Below, in pieces: positions 18,827 through 27,410 of a stretch of DNA of 64,000 bases. The DNA is from Fibrobacter succinogenes (GTDB lineage: Bacteria; Fibrobacterota; Fibrobacteria; Fibrobacterales; Fibrobacteraceae), in NCBI GenBank assembly GCA_902794535.1, contig CADBHQ010000026.1, forward strand, positions 1 to 64,000, in the 5' to 3' direction. Within the stretch, counting starts at the first letter, position 1, and the number at the start of each line of letters is the position of its first letter. Both the position numbers and the translations under genes were made by a program. Below the pieces are notes generated by a model, which was not told the DNA's origin, searched no databases, and saw nothing but the letters and a program-made list of their open reading frames with translations.

Positions 18827-21800
18827 TTAAATTCCGAGGTCGATGGCGTTCACCTGACCGCGACGCACACCCCAGAGGAAGTCCTGGGTGCGGTCGGTAA
18901 TGACCTTGGTGTTCACCTTGATACGGAACTTGAGGCGGGCAATGTAGACACCTGTCGATGCAAGGCGACCGCTATTGGAACGCATGTTCCAAGCCAAGAA
19001 GAGTTTGCCGTCGTTGTCGAGGCAGTTCTGCTTGCCACCTTCCTTGAAGATGTCGGCGTTACAGGTAATAATGCCCGAATGGCTGTTCACGTAATGACCG
19101 AGGCTCGAATAGTAAATCGCTTCGTAACGCAGTTCGGTCTTGTCGGCCACAGAGCTCACAATCTGCTGGATATCAGCCGGAGTGCCGCTCTGGTAGTTTT
19201 TCAGGTTATGACTGGTCAGCAAGCCATTTTCGTAAGCGTCAACAATGACTTCGCTCAAGCCATATTGCTTTTTAGCTTCCTTGATGGACATTTGACCGTT
19301 ATCGACCTTAGCAATGACTTCTTCCAAGGTGTAGGTTTTCGGAGTGGTGCCAGCTTCTTCGGCAGCCTCGGCTTCGTCTTTATCCACAAGCATGTTGGAT
19401 TCTTTTACGACCTTCGAAATTTCGGCAATTTCGTTTTCCACGAGTTCGGCCATGTCGAGGTCGCCCAAGTAGTGACCCTGCGTGCCGTATTCAGCAGCCA
19501 CCTGTTCAGCCGTGAGCACGGTTTCGCCACCCACCAGCTTGGGAACGGTTGCCACTTCGTTTCTGATGATTTCGCGGGCCGTTTCGAAAGCGGGAGATTC
19601 CGTAGAAAGGCTTACCACCTTCGGGCTCGTGACAGTCACCTTCTGTTCGCCAGTCACGCGAACCCAGGGGTTCAATTCGTGCGGGCCTACACCCACAAGG
19701 TCAAGAGCCAAGCCCAACTGAGACGGCGGCATAAAGCGCACGGAGTCACCCACAGCCGGAATCACGTCGGTATCGAGGCCCTTCGGGAAAATCAGCTTCC
19801 ATTCGTTTTCAGGCGTTGTCAGAATGTCGCTTGCACTCTTGACAGCGCTATCCTGCACGTTGTTTTTCCAGCAATGGAATCGGAACAGGTCGGTAGTAGC
19901 ATCGGTACCGCTAACGCCTTCGCTGAACTTCATGGTCAGCTGGGTGTTACCGTCTTTGAGGTACTTGACTTCGGCAGAGGTGATTACCGGGCCCACCTTA
20001 TCGGTCAAGGCGCCTTCGACCCAGAACGGAGACTTTTTGCCTTCTTCGTCGGTATAGGTGTACCAGATGGTATCGATCTTGCCCAAGTACTGGGCGTCGG
20101 CAGTTTCCTTACCGGTATAAATGATAGAGCCAAAGCCAACTCCAGTTGCCGTCACCGTTGCGGTCAGTTCGCCATCCTTGTAGGTCGCCTTGTAAGAGCC
20201 GAAGTCTTCGGGACCGAACGTGAACGTGAGCGAGTCCAGAACACTCTGGCCACCAAGCGGCTTGTTGAACTTGATCCAAATACTGTCGGCGCGGCCTTCG
20301 CCCGTGCGGTCAAAGATATAGGCGGTTTCAACCTGCGGTACCGGCGGCACAGCAATGTTGATGTTTGTCCAATGAACTTCTTTGTTCTTTGCACCGTAGC
20401 AATTAAGAGTAAGCGTTGCGTTAACGACTTCGTCGGTTGCCTTGACAAAGAACGAAGCGCGGCCTTCCATGAGCACCACTTCGCTAACGGGGTTACCCAT
20501 AGAATCGCATACGACAAGGTTCGGAGTCGAGGTCGTAATCTTGACGGCAATGCCGCTGTAAATGGAGGCCCATTCTTCGGCGTACATCACGTGAACAGGG
20601 TAAGAACGACCGGCCCAGAGCTTTTCGGTTTTGTCGAGGTTAATGGGCAGGGTATCGCTCGAAATATCGCGGCTGAGTTCGTCACCAAATGCGTTCCAGT
20701 ACTTGTCGAAGTGTATTGTATCCTGCGTGTCAAAGTCTACGATAAAGTAGGTCGAATCCTTGACACTTGCAAATGCAATGTTCGGCAATTCGTAAGGTTC
20801 AATGGTGAACGGAATATCCTTGTAGTCATCCGGGTTGCTCTTGAGGCGCACGCGAACGTAGTAGTTTCCCGGCGGCAGAGCTTGAGCCTTCGTGATGGCC
20901 TTGGTGTCGATGGTAATCATCGTGAAATCGTTGCTTACCGTAATGCCGCTGTAGTAGGCGGAATCGAGCGTCTTGAGAGCGACACCGTTCTTGTCGAGGC
21001 TCTTGCCGTAAAGCGTAAAGTTAGACGGACCGCGTTCCGTGTGCTGCTTTTCGGGGCTTGCAGAGAAGTCGCAAGCGAGAACCGTTTCGCGCACCAGCTG
21101 CCACACTTCCTTGATAATCAACTTCGGGTCGTCAGACAGGTCCGTAAGGAACATGCTTGCTTCGGCCTTCAAGTCCATAGAAGTGCGCATCTTGAAGTTC
21201 GATTCGTTGCGGTGACGTTCGGCATAGAAAATGTGGAAGGAGTATGTTTCGCCAGGAATTAGCTTGTCTGCAGGATTGTTCTTGCCAATGGTATCAAGCT
21301 TGACTTTACCTTCAATCTGCGTATGCTGACCACCGATGTCCACCACCAGTTTGTTATTGATGAACACCCAAACGTCGTCGTCACCCAAGAATTCAAAGTA
21401 CTGACCAGGCACGTATTCGAAGGTAGCCTGGATCTTCATGGTGAAGCCGTAGTTGTGCGTACCATAGTCAGAAGTGATGTTGTCGTACATGGGATTCGGG
21501 ACAGTGCCAGCTTCGTCGAGATACTGGAAGTCGTCCAAGAAGAACAGACCTCTTTCGGGGCTTTCAGTATTCTTCTGACCGAACCAGAAACCATCGTCGG
21601 TCAAGGAAAGTTCCAAGTCGCGGCAAGTGGCGTTCGTGTACGTGTTGCCATCGCTACCTTGAATAGCTTCGGGCAAGAACCAGTTGCCGAGGTGTTCTGT
21701 CACCTTACAGTTGCTCGGGAAATTAGAGGCGGGAACAGGCACACCGTTCGGGCCCAGTTCGCGTTCGACCATGCCCTTCATAATCTGGTGGCCATTGTCG

Positions 21801-22711
21801 TTCTTGCATCCACCCGTACCGAAGTCCTGGCTTGTAGTGCCGGCCTGGGCAATTGTGTTTTCTTCGTCAGAGCCATCGCCATGCAACCAGTCGAACATCA
21901 TGACCGGGAGCTTTTTGATGGGGCAATCGCCGAGTTCGCCGGGGAACGCCGTATAAAGTTCGGGTTCGTTGTACTTGGAGCCGACAATCCAAACGGTGTC
22001 AGAAATCTGGAGCAAGGAATCCAGTCGAATTTCCTGTTCCACAGGGATTTCTTCTTTGGAAGCACCTTCGGCGCCGATATGCAAATCACCAATCGTTTGC
22101 TTGAACGAAACGAAGGCGTCCTTGGGGGTCAGTACGGCGCGATATTCGAACCAACCACAGTAGGGGGTTCCTACCGGAGTGGTATAGTCGGCCTTGCCGT
22201 TCAGCATAATGACCACGCCCGTGTTGCTCCACGGAGCCAAGAAGCGAATCGTCTTTTTGGCGGGTTCCACGATTACCGGTTTGGTCGTCGTGGTGGTAAG
22301 CGTACCATCGGGATTGATCTGAATCCAGACCTGGTAGACCTGCTGGCTGTCGACACCGTTCTTGTATTCTGGGAACAGTTCAGCAAGGAAGGGTTCGTGG
22401 CCTTCGTTCAAGTACGTGGTGCAGGAATCCTTGCCTTCGACGCAGAAAGAACCAAAGCGCAGCTGACGTACGTCTTCTCTACCCTGTCGGTCGGAACCTT
22501 CAAGACGTTCCTGAGTGAAGCAGACTTTAAACGTACCGTCGTCTTCTTTGCTCAGTTGTTTATACTTGAAATTGGCTTCGTTATCGGCGTAGAAAAGGTT
22601 ATTGCCATCGTAAATAACATGGGCTATGGCAACACAGTCCTGCGCAAATGTGTTAACAACTAAAAGGGTCAAGCATAATGCCAAACCCCGGAAAAAGTTT
22701 TTGCACTTCAT
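18827..22711 (-). CDS. Fibro-slime domain protein (2)
   Basis: 1294 residues from the ATG at 22711, chosen for its upstream GGAGAG and because the signal peptide then starts MKCKNFFRGLALCLTLLVVN. A Thr/Pro-containing linker lies before residue ~165. The fibro-slime region carries LPVMMFDWLHG and FLGDDDVWVFINNKLVVDIG with HIFYAERH. The C-terminal half matches the neighbouring paralogue closely (LTAEQVAAEYGTQGHYLGDL, and the tail RTQDFLWGVRRGQ). Likely a surface adhesin or slime component exported to the outer membrane. Its promoter must lie in the 230-base gap shared with the divergent pta gene. Confidence 0.85.
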   Translation of the reverse strand: MKCKNFFRGLALCLTLLVVNTFAQDCVAIAHVIYDGNNLFYADNEANFKYKQLSKEDDGTFKVCFTQERLEGSDRQGREDVRQLRFGSFCVEGKDSCTTYLNEGHEPFLAELFPEYKNGVDSQQVYQVWIQINPDGTLTTTTTKPVIVEPAKKTIRFLAPWSNTGVVIMLNGKADYTTPVGTPYCGWFEYRAVLTPKDAFVSFKQTIGDLHIGAEGASKEEIPVEQEIRLDSLLQISDTVWIVGSKYNEPELYTAFPGELGDCPIKKLPVMMFDWLHGDGSDEENTIAQAGTTSQDFGTGGCKNDNGHQIMKGMVERELGPNGVPVPASNFPSNCKVTEHLGNWFLPEAIQGSDGNTYTNATCRDLELSLTDDGFWFGQKNTESPERGLFFLDDFQYLDEAGTVPNPMYDNITSDYGTHNYGFTMKIQATFEYVPGQYFEFLGDDDVWVFINNKLVVDIGGQHTQIEGKVKLDTIGKNNPADKLIPGETYSFHIFYAERHRNESNFKMRTSMDLKAEASMFLTDLSDDPKLIIKEVWQLVRETVLACDFSASPEKQHTERGPSNFTLYGKSLDKNGVALKTLDSAYYSGITVSNDFTMITIDTKAITKAQALPPGNYYVRVRLKSNPDDYKDIPFTIEPYELPNIAFASVKDSTYFIVDFDTQDTIHFDKYWNAFGDELSRDISSDTLPINLDKTEKLWAGRSYPVHVMYAEEWASIYSGIAVKITTSTPNLVVCDSMGNPVSEVVLMEGRASFFVKATDEVVNATLTLNCYGAKNKEVHWTNINIAVPPVPQVETAYIFDRTGEGRADSIWIKFNKPLGGQSVLDSLTFTFGPEDFGSYKATYKDGELTATVTATGVGFGSIIYTGKETADAQYLGKIDTIWYTYTDEEGKKSPFWVEGALTDKVGPVITSAEVKYLKDGNTQLTMKFSEGVSGTDATTDLFRFHCWKNNVQDSAVKSASDILTTPENEWKLIFPKGLDTDVIPAVGDSVRFMPPSQLGLALDLVGVGPHELNPWVRVTGEQKVTVTSPKVVSLSTESPAFETAREIIRNEVATVPKLVGGETVLTAEQVAAEYGTQGHYLGDLDMAELVENEIAEISKVVKESNMLVDKDEAEAAEEAGTTPKTYTLEEVIAKVDNGQMSIKEAKKQYGLSEVIVDAYENGLLTSHNLKNYQSGTPADIQQIVSSVADKTELRYEAIYYSSLGHYVNSHSGIITCNADIFKEGGKQNCLDNDGKLFLAWNMRSNSGRLASTGVYIARLKFRIKVNTKVITDRTQDFLWGVRRGQVNAIDLGI

Positions 22712-22941
22712 CCGTTCTCTCCATAAATGTCCCACACACAAGACACAACCGGAGTAAATAATAGTTTATTTTGCGCTATCTTAAAGCAAACATTCCTTTA
22801 CTATGTAGGGTTTTTATAAGAAAAAGGAGACTTATGGAGAGAATTTCAATAAAAACCCCTAAATAAATACAAAAAGCGAGGCCTGCGGGGTATCAAAATC
22901 CTAATTTTTAGAAGGAATTTACAAATCAACAGGAGTTTTTT

Positions 22942-24330
22942 ATGAATCGAGTGTATTTGGTCGCCTCCGCCAATATGGAAGCCAAAGTCAAAGAAGTCAT
23001 GGACGCTGTAGCCGCCGCCGGCCTGATTGGCGCGACCTACAAGCCCTGCGTGAATGGTGCCGAAGCCGTCAAGGAACTGAAGGCCCACAATTCCGCCGTG
23101 CTCATGGAAAAGATTGCAGCCGACTTCCTTTCGCAGGACTTTGATTCCGTAGACGCCGTGGTGGTCGAAGGTGCACAGGGCATGAGCGACGTGATGGCCC
23201 AGAAGTACAATGACTCTTTGGCAACCGCCCTCGATGCTAAGATTTATTCTGACGGCGAAGACGCTGACTTGTTCTGCCCCAAGCGCCTGCTCGCTTGCTG
23301 CAAGTGCCTCGCCAAGGATTTGGCTGAAGCCCCGGCCGAACGCAAGACCAGCCAGGCCATGTTCCGCGCAGGCCTTCTCCTCAAGGCTTCCAAGGCCAAG
23401 AAGCGCATCGTGCTCCCTGAAGGTTCTGAACCGCGTACCGTGCAGGCTGCAAAGCTCGTGATTGACCGCAAGATTGCAGTGCCGGTACTCATTGGCAAGA
23501 AGGACGAAATCTTTGCTGTGGCAAAGGAACAGGGCGTTGCTCTCCCGGCTGACATTGAAATCATTGAACCGTCTGCAGAACTTGCTGAAAAGTATGTGCC
23601 GACTCTCGTGGAACTCCGCAAGTCTAAGGGCATGACCGAAGACCAGGCTCGCGCAGCACTCGCCGACAACGTAATGCTTGGCACCATGATGCTGAAGATG
23701 GGTGAAGTCGATGGCCTCGTCTCTGGCGCTATCCACTCCACCGCCGATACGCTCCGCCCGGCCTTGCAGGTGATCAAGTGCGCTCCGGGCGTGAAGTCCG
23801 TGAGCTCTGTGTTCTTTATGTGCATGCCGGACAAGACTTACATTTACGGCGACTGCGCCATTAACCTGAACCCGACCGCCGAAGAACTCGCTGGCATCGC
23901 TCAGCAGTGCGACGACACCGCCAAGGCCTTCGGCCTCCCGAGCCGTGTCGCCTTGCTCAGCTACAGCACCATGAACAGCGGCAAGGGCCCGGATGCAGAC
24001 CTGGTTCGCGAAGCTACCAAGATCGTGAAGGAAGCCCGCCCCGAAATGCTGGTGGATGGCCCGCTGCAGTACGACGCCGCGACCGTGCCGAGCGTTGGTT
24101 CCCTGAAGGCCCCGGGCAGCACCGTCGCCGGCAAGGCAACCGTGTTCGTGTTCCCGAGCCTTTCTGCCGGTAACATCGGCTACAAGGCCGTGCAGCGCAG
24201 CGCCCATGGCACGATTGCTATTGGCCCGATGTTGCAGGGCTTGGCCAAGCCGGTAAACGACCTTAGCCGCGGCGCTCTCGTGGAAGACATCGTGTACACG
24301 ATTGCCCTCACAGCGGTACAGGCTGGTTAA
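22942..24330 (+). CDS. pta: Phosphate acetyltransferase with a short N-terminal domain
   Basis: 462 residues; an AGGAG site precedes the ATG. It interconverts acetyl-CoA and acetyl phosphate, the first step of acetate formation. Residues ~1-130 resemble a shortened BioD-like/DRTGG N-terminal part of long Pta proteins ([20 protein letters not shown]). The catalytic PTA_PTB domain fills ~130-462: [52 protein letters not shown] and [21 protein letters not shown]. coli Pta is about 714 residues, so this is a compact form between the long and the catalytic-only types. No ackA is in the window. A terminator follows. Confidence 0.92.
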   Translation: MNRVYLVASANMEAKVKEVMDAVAAAGLIGATYKPCVNGAEAVKELKAHNSAVLMEKIAADFLSQDFDSVDAVVVEGAQGMSDVMAQKYNDSLATALDAKIYSDGEDADLFCPKRLLACCKCLAKDLAEAPAERKTSQAMFRAGLLLKASKAKKRIVLPEGSEPRTVQAAKLVIDRKIAVPVLIGKKDEIFAVAKEQGVALPADIEIIEPSAELAEKYVPTLVELRKSKGMTEDQARAALADNVMLGTMMLKMGEVDGLVSGAIHSTADTLRPALQVIKCAPGVKSVSSVFFMCMPDKTYIYGDCAINLNPTAEELAGIAQQCDDTAKAFGLPSRVALLSYSTMNSGKGPDADLVREATKIVKEARPEMLVDGPLQYDAATVPSVGSLKAPGSTVAGKATVFVFPSLSAGNIGYKAVQRSAHGTIAIGPMLQGLAKPVNDLSRGALVEDIVYTIALTAVQAG

Positions 24331-24358
24331 TAAAGACAAACAAATTAAAAAAGCATTC

Positions 24359-24393
24359 AAAACCCTCGGCCTACCACCGAGGGTTTTGTTTTA
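24359..24393 (+). terminator. Terminator after pta
   Basis: Stem aaaccctcgg/ccgagggttt, loop cctacca, then a T-rich run. Confidence 0.88.
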
Positions 24394-24615
24394 TTTAGTC
24401 CTTGTTTTTCTACATCCATTTTATTAAATTAAGCACAATCAGTTTTTGAACCACATGAGTTCTTCAACCTGATATTTTTATATGGCTTTTTAGATGGACT
24501 GCAAAATCGGTCCCTTCCCTTTAAATTAAACGCACCGAAAGTGCTGCAACCGGGCTGAGTTTTTTTTTCAAAACTCGGTCTTAAACCGTTTTTCTCCATC
24601 GAGAAAGGATATCAT

Positions 24616-25524
24616 ATGAATGAAGAAAAAAACAAGACAAATAAACGCAAACATGATCCATTTTTCCGATGGCTGTTTGCCGACACAAATCACACAAAGG
24701 CCTTGCTGGAACTATCTGGCAAGATTAATGCAAAGGTCGACAGATTTCTTTCGACAGTAAATCTCGACACGCTCGTGCGCATTCCTGATTCGTACTCCAA
24801 TGTCAGCGACACTGGCGAAGGCGACCTGGCATTCCGCGTAAGCGTCATATCAGGCGCTCCGGTACTTGTGGGAATTGTATTAGAGCACAAGTCCGGCAAC
24901 GATCCCGATACACTCAACCAAATTGCAAAATATGTAAATGCCTTGATGAAAATGCATGGAGACCGACGCGGATACGACCTTATTCCAACGATGGCTATCA
25001 TTTTCTACAACGGCCGTACAAATTGGGACCCGTTTAAAAAACTGGTAGAAGGTTACCCGGAAGATTACCAACCTTCCATGTTGCCGTTTATGCACGCCTT
25101 TGTGAACATGGCCGACATCCCTGATAGCGACTGCCTCGCCTGCGAAGACGTAGCGACAGGTATGGGAGTTGTGGCGATGAAGTATGCTTACAATAAAGAC
25201 AAGTTGCTAGAAATTCTTCCGCAATTCAATGAAAGATTGCGAAAATTGCCCCGCGACGAGGCGTCTTGCCTTTGGCAGAAAATAAATATATATTTAGCGG
25301 AGTACCTCGGCAAAGACATTTTCAAGGAGCTGGACATGGCATTCGTAAGCATTGGACAAAAATACGGCTTTGAAAGTGCCGGTGATTATTTTCGCAAGCA
25401 AATTGCCGAAGCGGAAACTAAAGGCCACGACGACGCAATCAGCGTCATGCAAGATGTGGGACTTCCGCCGGAAAAAATTGCCGAAATAAAGGCTCGGCTT
25501 GACGCACTAAAATCTTCAAAATAA
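24616..25524 (+). CDS. Rpn-like PD-(D/E)XK nuclease family protein
   Basis: 302 residues; AAGGAT lies just upstream of the ATG. The N-terminus KHDPFFRWLFAD and the core D70-LAF ... GIVLE90-H-K92-S match the Rpn/YhgA-like (transposase_31) family, where Asp, Glu and Lys form the PD-(D/E)XK active site. Members promote RecA-independent recombination or act as nucleases in defence; they are not transposases with their own ends. Residues ~240-302 are helical and probably regulatory. The gene stands alone between terminators, with a ~220-base upstream stretch that holds hairpins (gagtttt/aaaactc near 24558) but no gene. Possible horizontally acquired gene. Confidence 0.8.
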   Translation: MNEEKNKTNKRKHDPFFRWLFADTNHTKALLELSGKINAKVDRFLSTVNLDTLVRIPDSYSNVSDTGEGDLAFRVSVISGAPVLVGIVLEHKSGNDPDTLNQIAKYVNALMKMHGDRRGYDLIPTMAIIFYNGRTNWDPFKKLVEGYPEDYQPSMLPFMHAFVNMADIPDSDCLACEDVATGMGVVAMKYAYNKDKLLEILPQFNERLRKLPRDEASCLWQKINIYLAEYLGKDIFKELDMAFVSIGQKYGFESAGDYFRKQIAEAETKGHDDAISVMQDVGLPPEKIAEIKARLDALKSSK

Positions 25525-25547
25525 TATTAACAGTTATTAATTTATAC

Positions 25548-25578
25548 AAAGAACGCCGCTCAGTAGAGCGGCATTCTT
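25548..25578. terminator. Bidirectional terminator between the Rpn-like gene and rng
   Basis: Stem gccgctc/gagcggc with an agta loop, extended by aaagaa/ttcttt on the outside, so it works for both converging genes. Confidence 0.85.
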
Positions 25579-25615
25579 TAATTGCTTTCGCGGCGAAGCC
25601 GCGGAACATTTAGAA

Positions 25616-27153
25616 TTACACGAACTTGTAGAGGTCGGTAATGTCTTCGTTGTTCTTGTCGTAGAACCAGAACTGGTTGATATGGGCGTGTTCGTCTTCG
25701 ACCAGGCTGATGCGCTCATGCCATGCTTGTATTCCAAGTAGTTGAACATGCGGTTGTGGTCCTTGCAGAGCACGTCGATTACCTGGGCGCTTACCACGAG
25801 AGTGACTTCGCGGAGCTTGCCCTTGGCCTTGGCGCGAGCCATCCAGCGGTCGATCATGCCGAGCGTGGATTCGAGCGTTGCAATGCGGCCATCGCCGTCG
25901 CACACCGGGCAGCGTTCGGTCTTTTCGGTCATCAGGTTCACGCGGACGCGCTTACGGGTGACTTCCATGAGGCCAAACTGGCTGATGGGAGCGGGGCTAA
26001 TCGGGGCCTTGTCGCGGCGGATTGCCTTGCGGAATTCCTGGAAGACCTTTTCGTTGTCTTCTTCGGTTTCCATATCGATAAAGTCGATAATAATCAGGCC
26101 ACCCACATCGCGCAGACGAAGCTGCTTTGCAATTTCGTAGCAGGCGTCGATGTTGGTTTCAAGAATGATCTTGCCCTGGTCTTTGCCGTGCACCTTCGGA
26201 CCGGTGTTCACGTCGATAGACACCAATGCTTCGGTCTGTTCGATCACGAGGTTACCACCACGCGGGAGCGGTACCTGACGCTGCAGGGAACGAGCGTAGT
26301 CGTTTTCGATCTTGAAGTATTCGAACAGGCTTTCGTTGGAACTCCAGAGCTTCACCTTGTCGAGCTTGTCCGGCGAGAGCACCTTGAGGTATTCGCGCAG
26401 AGCAAAGTATTCGTCGCGGTTATCGATATACACGTAGTCGGTGTTATCGCTGAAGTATTCGCGGACAGTCTGTTCAATCGAATCGGATTCTTCGTAGATG
26501 CAGGTTTCGGCAGGCTGGTTTTCGAAGTTGTACTTCGTCTGTTCCCACTTGCTTTCGAGTTCGCGCATCTGCTTGTTGATTTCGAATTCGGATTCGTTCA
26601 AACCGTTGGTACGAACGATATAGCCCACGTCGCGACCCTTGAGGCGGCGGACCACCTTCTTGAATTCGCGGCGCTTGGCCGGGTCGCGTTCACGCTTGGA
26701 CACCCCAATGAAGTTGGTGCCCGGCATGCACACGAGGAAACGACCTGCAAAGCTCAGGTGCGTGGTCAGACGGGCACCCTTGGTGCTAATCGGTTCCTTG
26801 ACCACCTGAACCATGATTTCCTGGCCTTCTTGCAGAATTTCGTCAATCGAGACTTCCTTGGAAGAACCGCCTTCATCATCGTCGTCGCCATATTCGCGAC
26901 GGAGGAGTTCGTTTCGGTCCATGGCGTCTTCTTGATGCAAAAAGCCTGCCTTTTCGAGGCCAATATCAATGAACGCAGCCTTGAGTGCCGGAAGCACCTT
27001 CTGGACCACGCCCTTATAAATATTGCCCAGAACTCGATTAGAAGATACACCCTCGACGACAAGTTCAACGAGTTCGCCGTCTTCCATGATGGCGATACGT
27101 TTTTCGTAAGGGGTCTTACTAATCAAAATTCCGCGCTTGCACTTATTTGCCAT
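25616..27153 (-). CDS. rng: Ribonuclease G/E family, frame broken near its 3' end
   Basis: The start at 27153 has TAGGAG seven bases upstream. RNase G/E matures 16S rRNA and takes part in mRNA decay. Visible parts are the S1 domain (~25-130, NIYKGVVQKVLPALKAAFID), the RNase H-like core, the catalytic phrase VSIDVNTG, IIIDFIDM, and the Zn-link cysteines in RCPVCDGDG. After EYKHGM (near 25718) the frame shifts by one base. The next frame continues ERISLVEDEHAHINQFWFYD and ends ITDLYKFV at 25616, as expected for the family. One missing base, probably a G of GG, restores a full protein. Read without correction the tail becomes low-complexity Ser/Thr. Either a sequence error or a late truncation. 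Confidence 0.85.
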
Positions 27154-27410
27154 TAAAGCTCCTAAAAGTAAGCAAAACTTGTTGGACGTCCCTAAGAAGC
27201 TTTCCAAAAGTATGGACGCTTCCGAACCCACGTGCTTCTCTTACGGAAAGTACCGCATTTCCACAGCGTAAAGTCTAGGGAACATAAATATAATAAGTCC
27301 GTATTGCAATTCCGGCTTTCAAAAAATGAAATAAGGCGTAATTTAGAGAAAAAAAGGCAAAAAAGACAAATAATTACATATATTTAAAATCAATAAGAAG
27401 AGAGGAATAT

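Noticed and set aside
19079..21262. Open frame of 727 codons on the plus strand
   Set aside because: Antisense to the second fibro-slime gene; same cause.
22846..24360. Open frame of 504 codons on the minus strand
   Set aside because: Antisense to pta and rich in His/Gly without motif.
24616..25524. Transposon reading of the Rpn-like gene
   Set aside because: No terminal inverted repeats or target duplications were found at its ends; the family is nuclease-like rather than a classical transposase.
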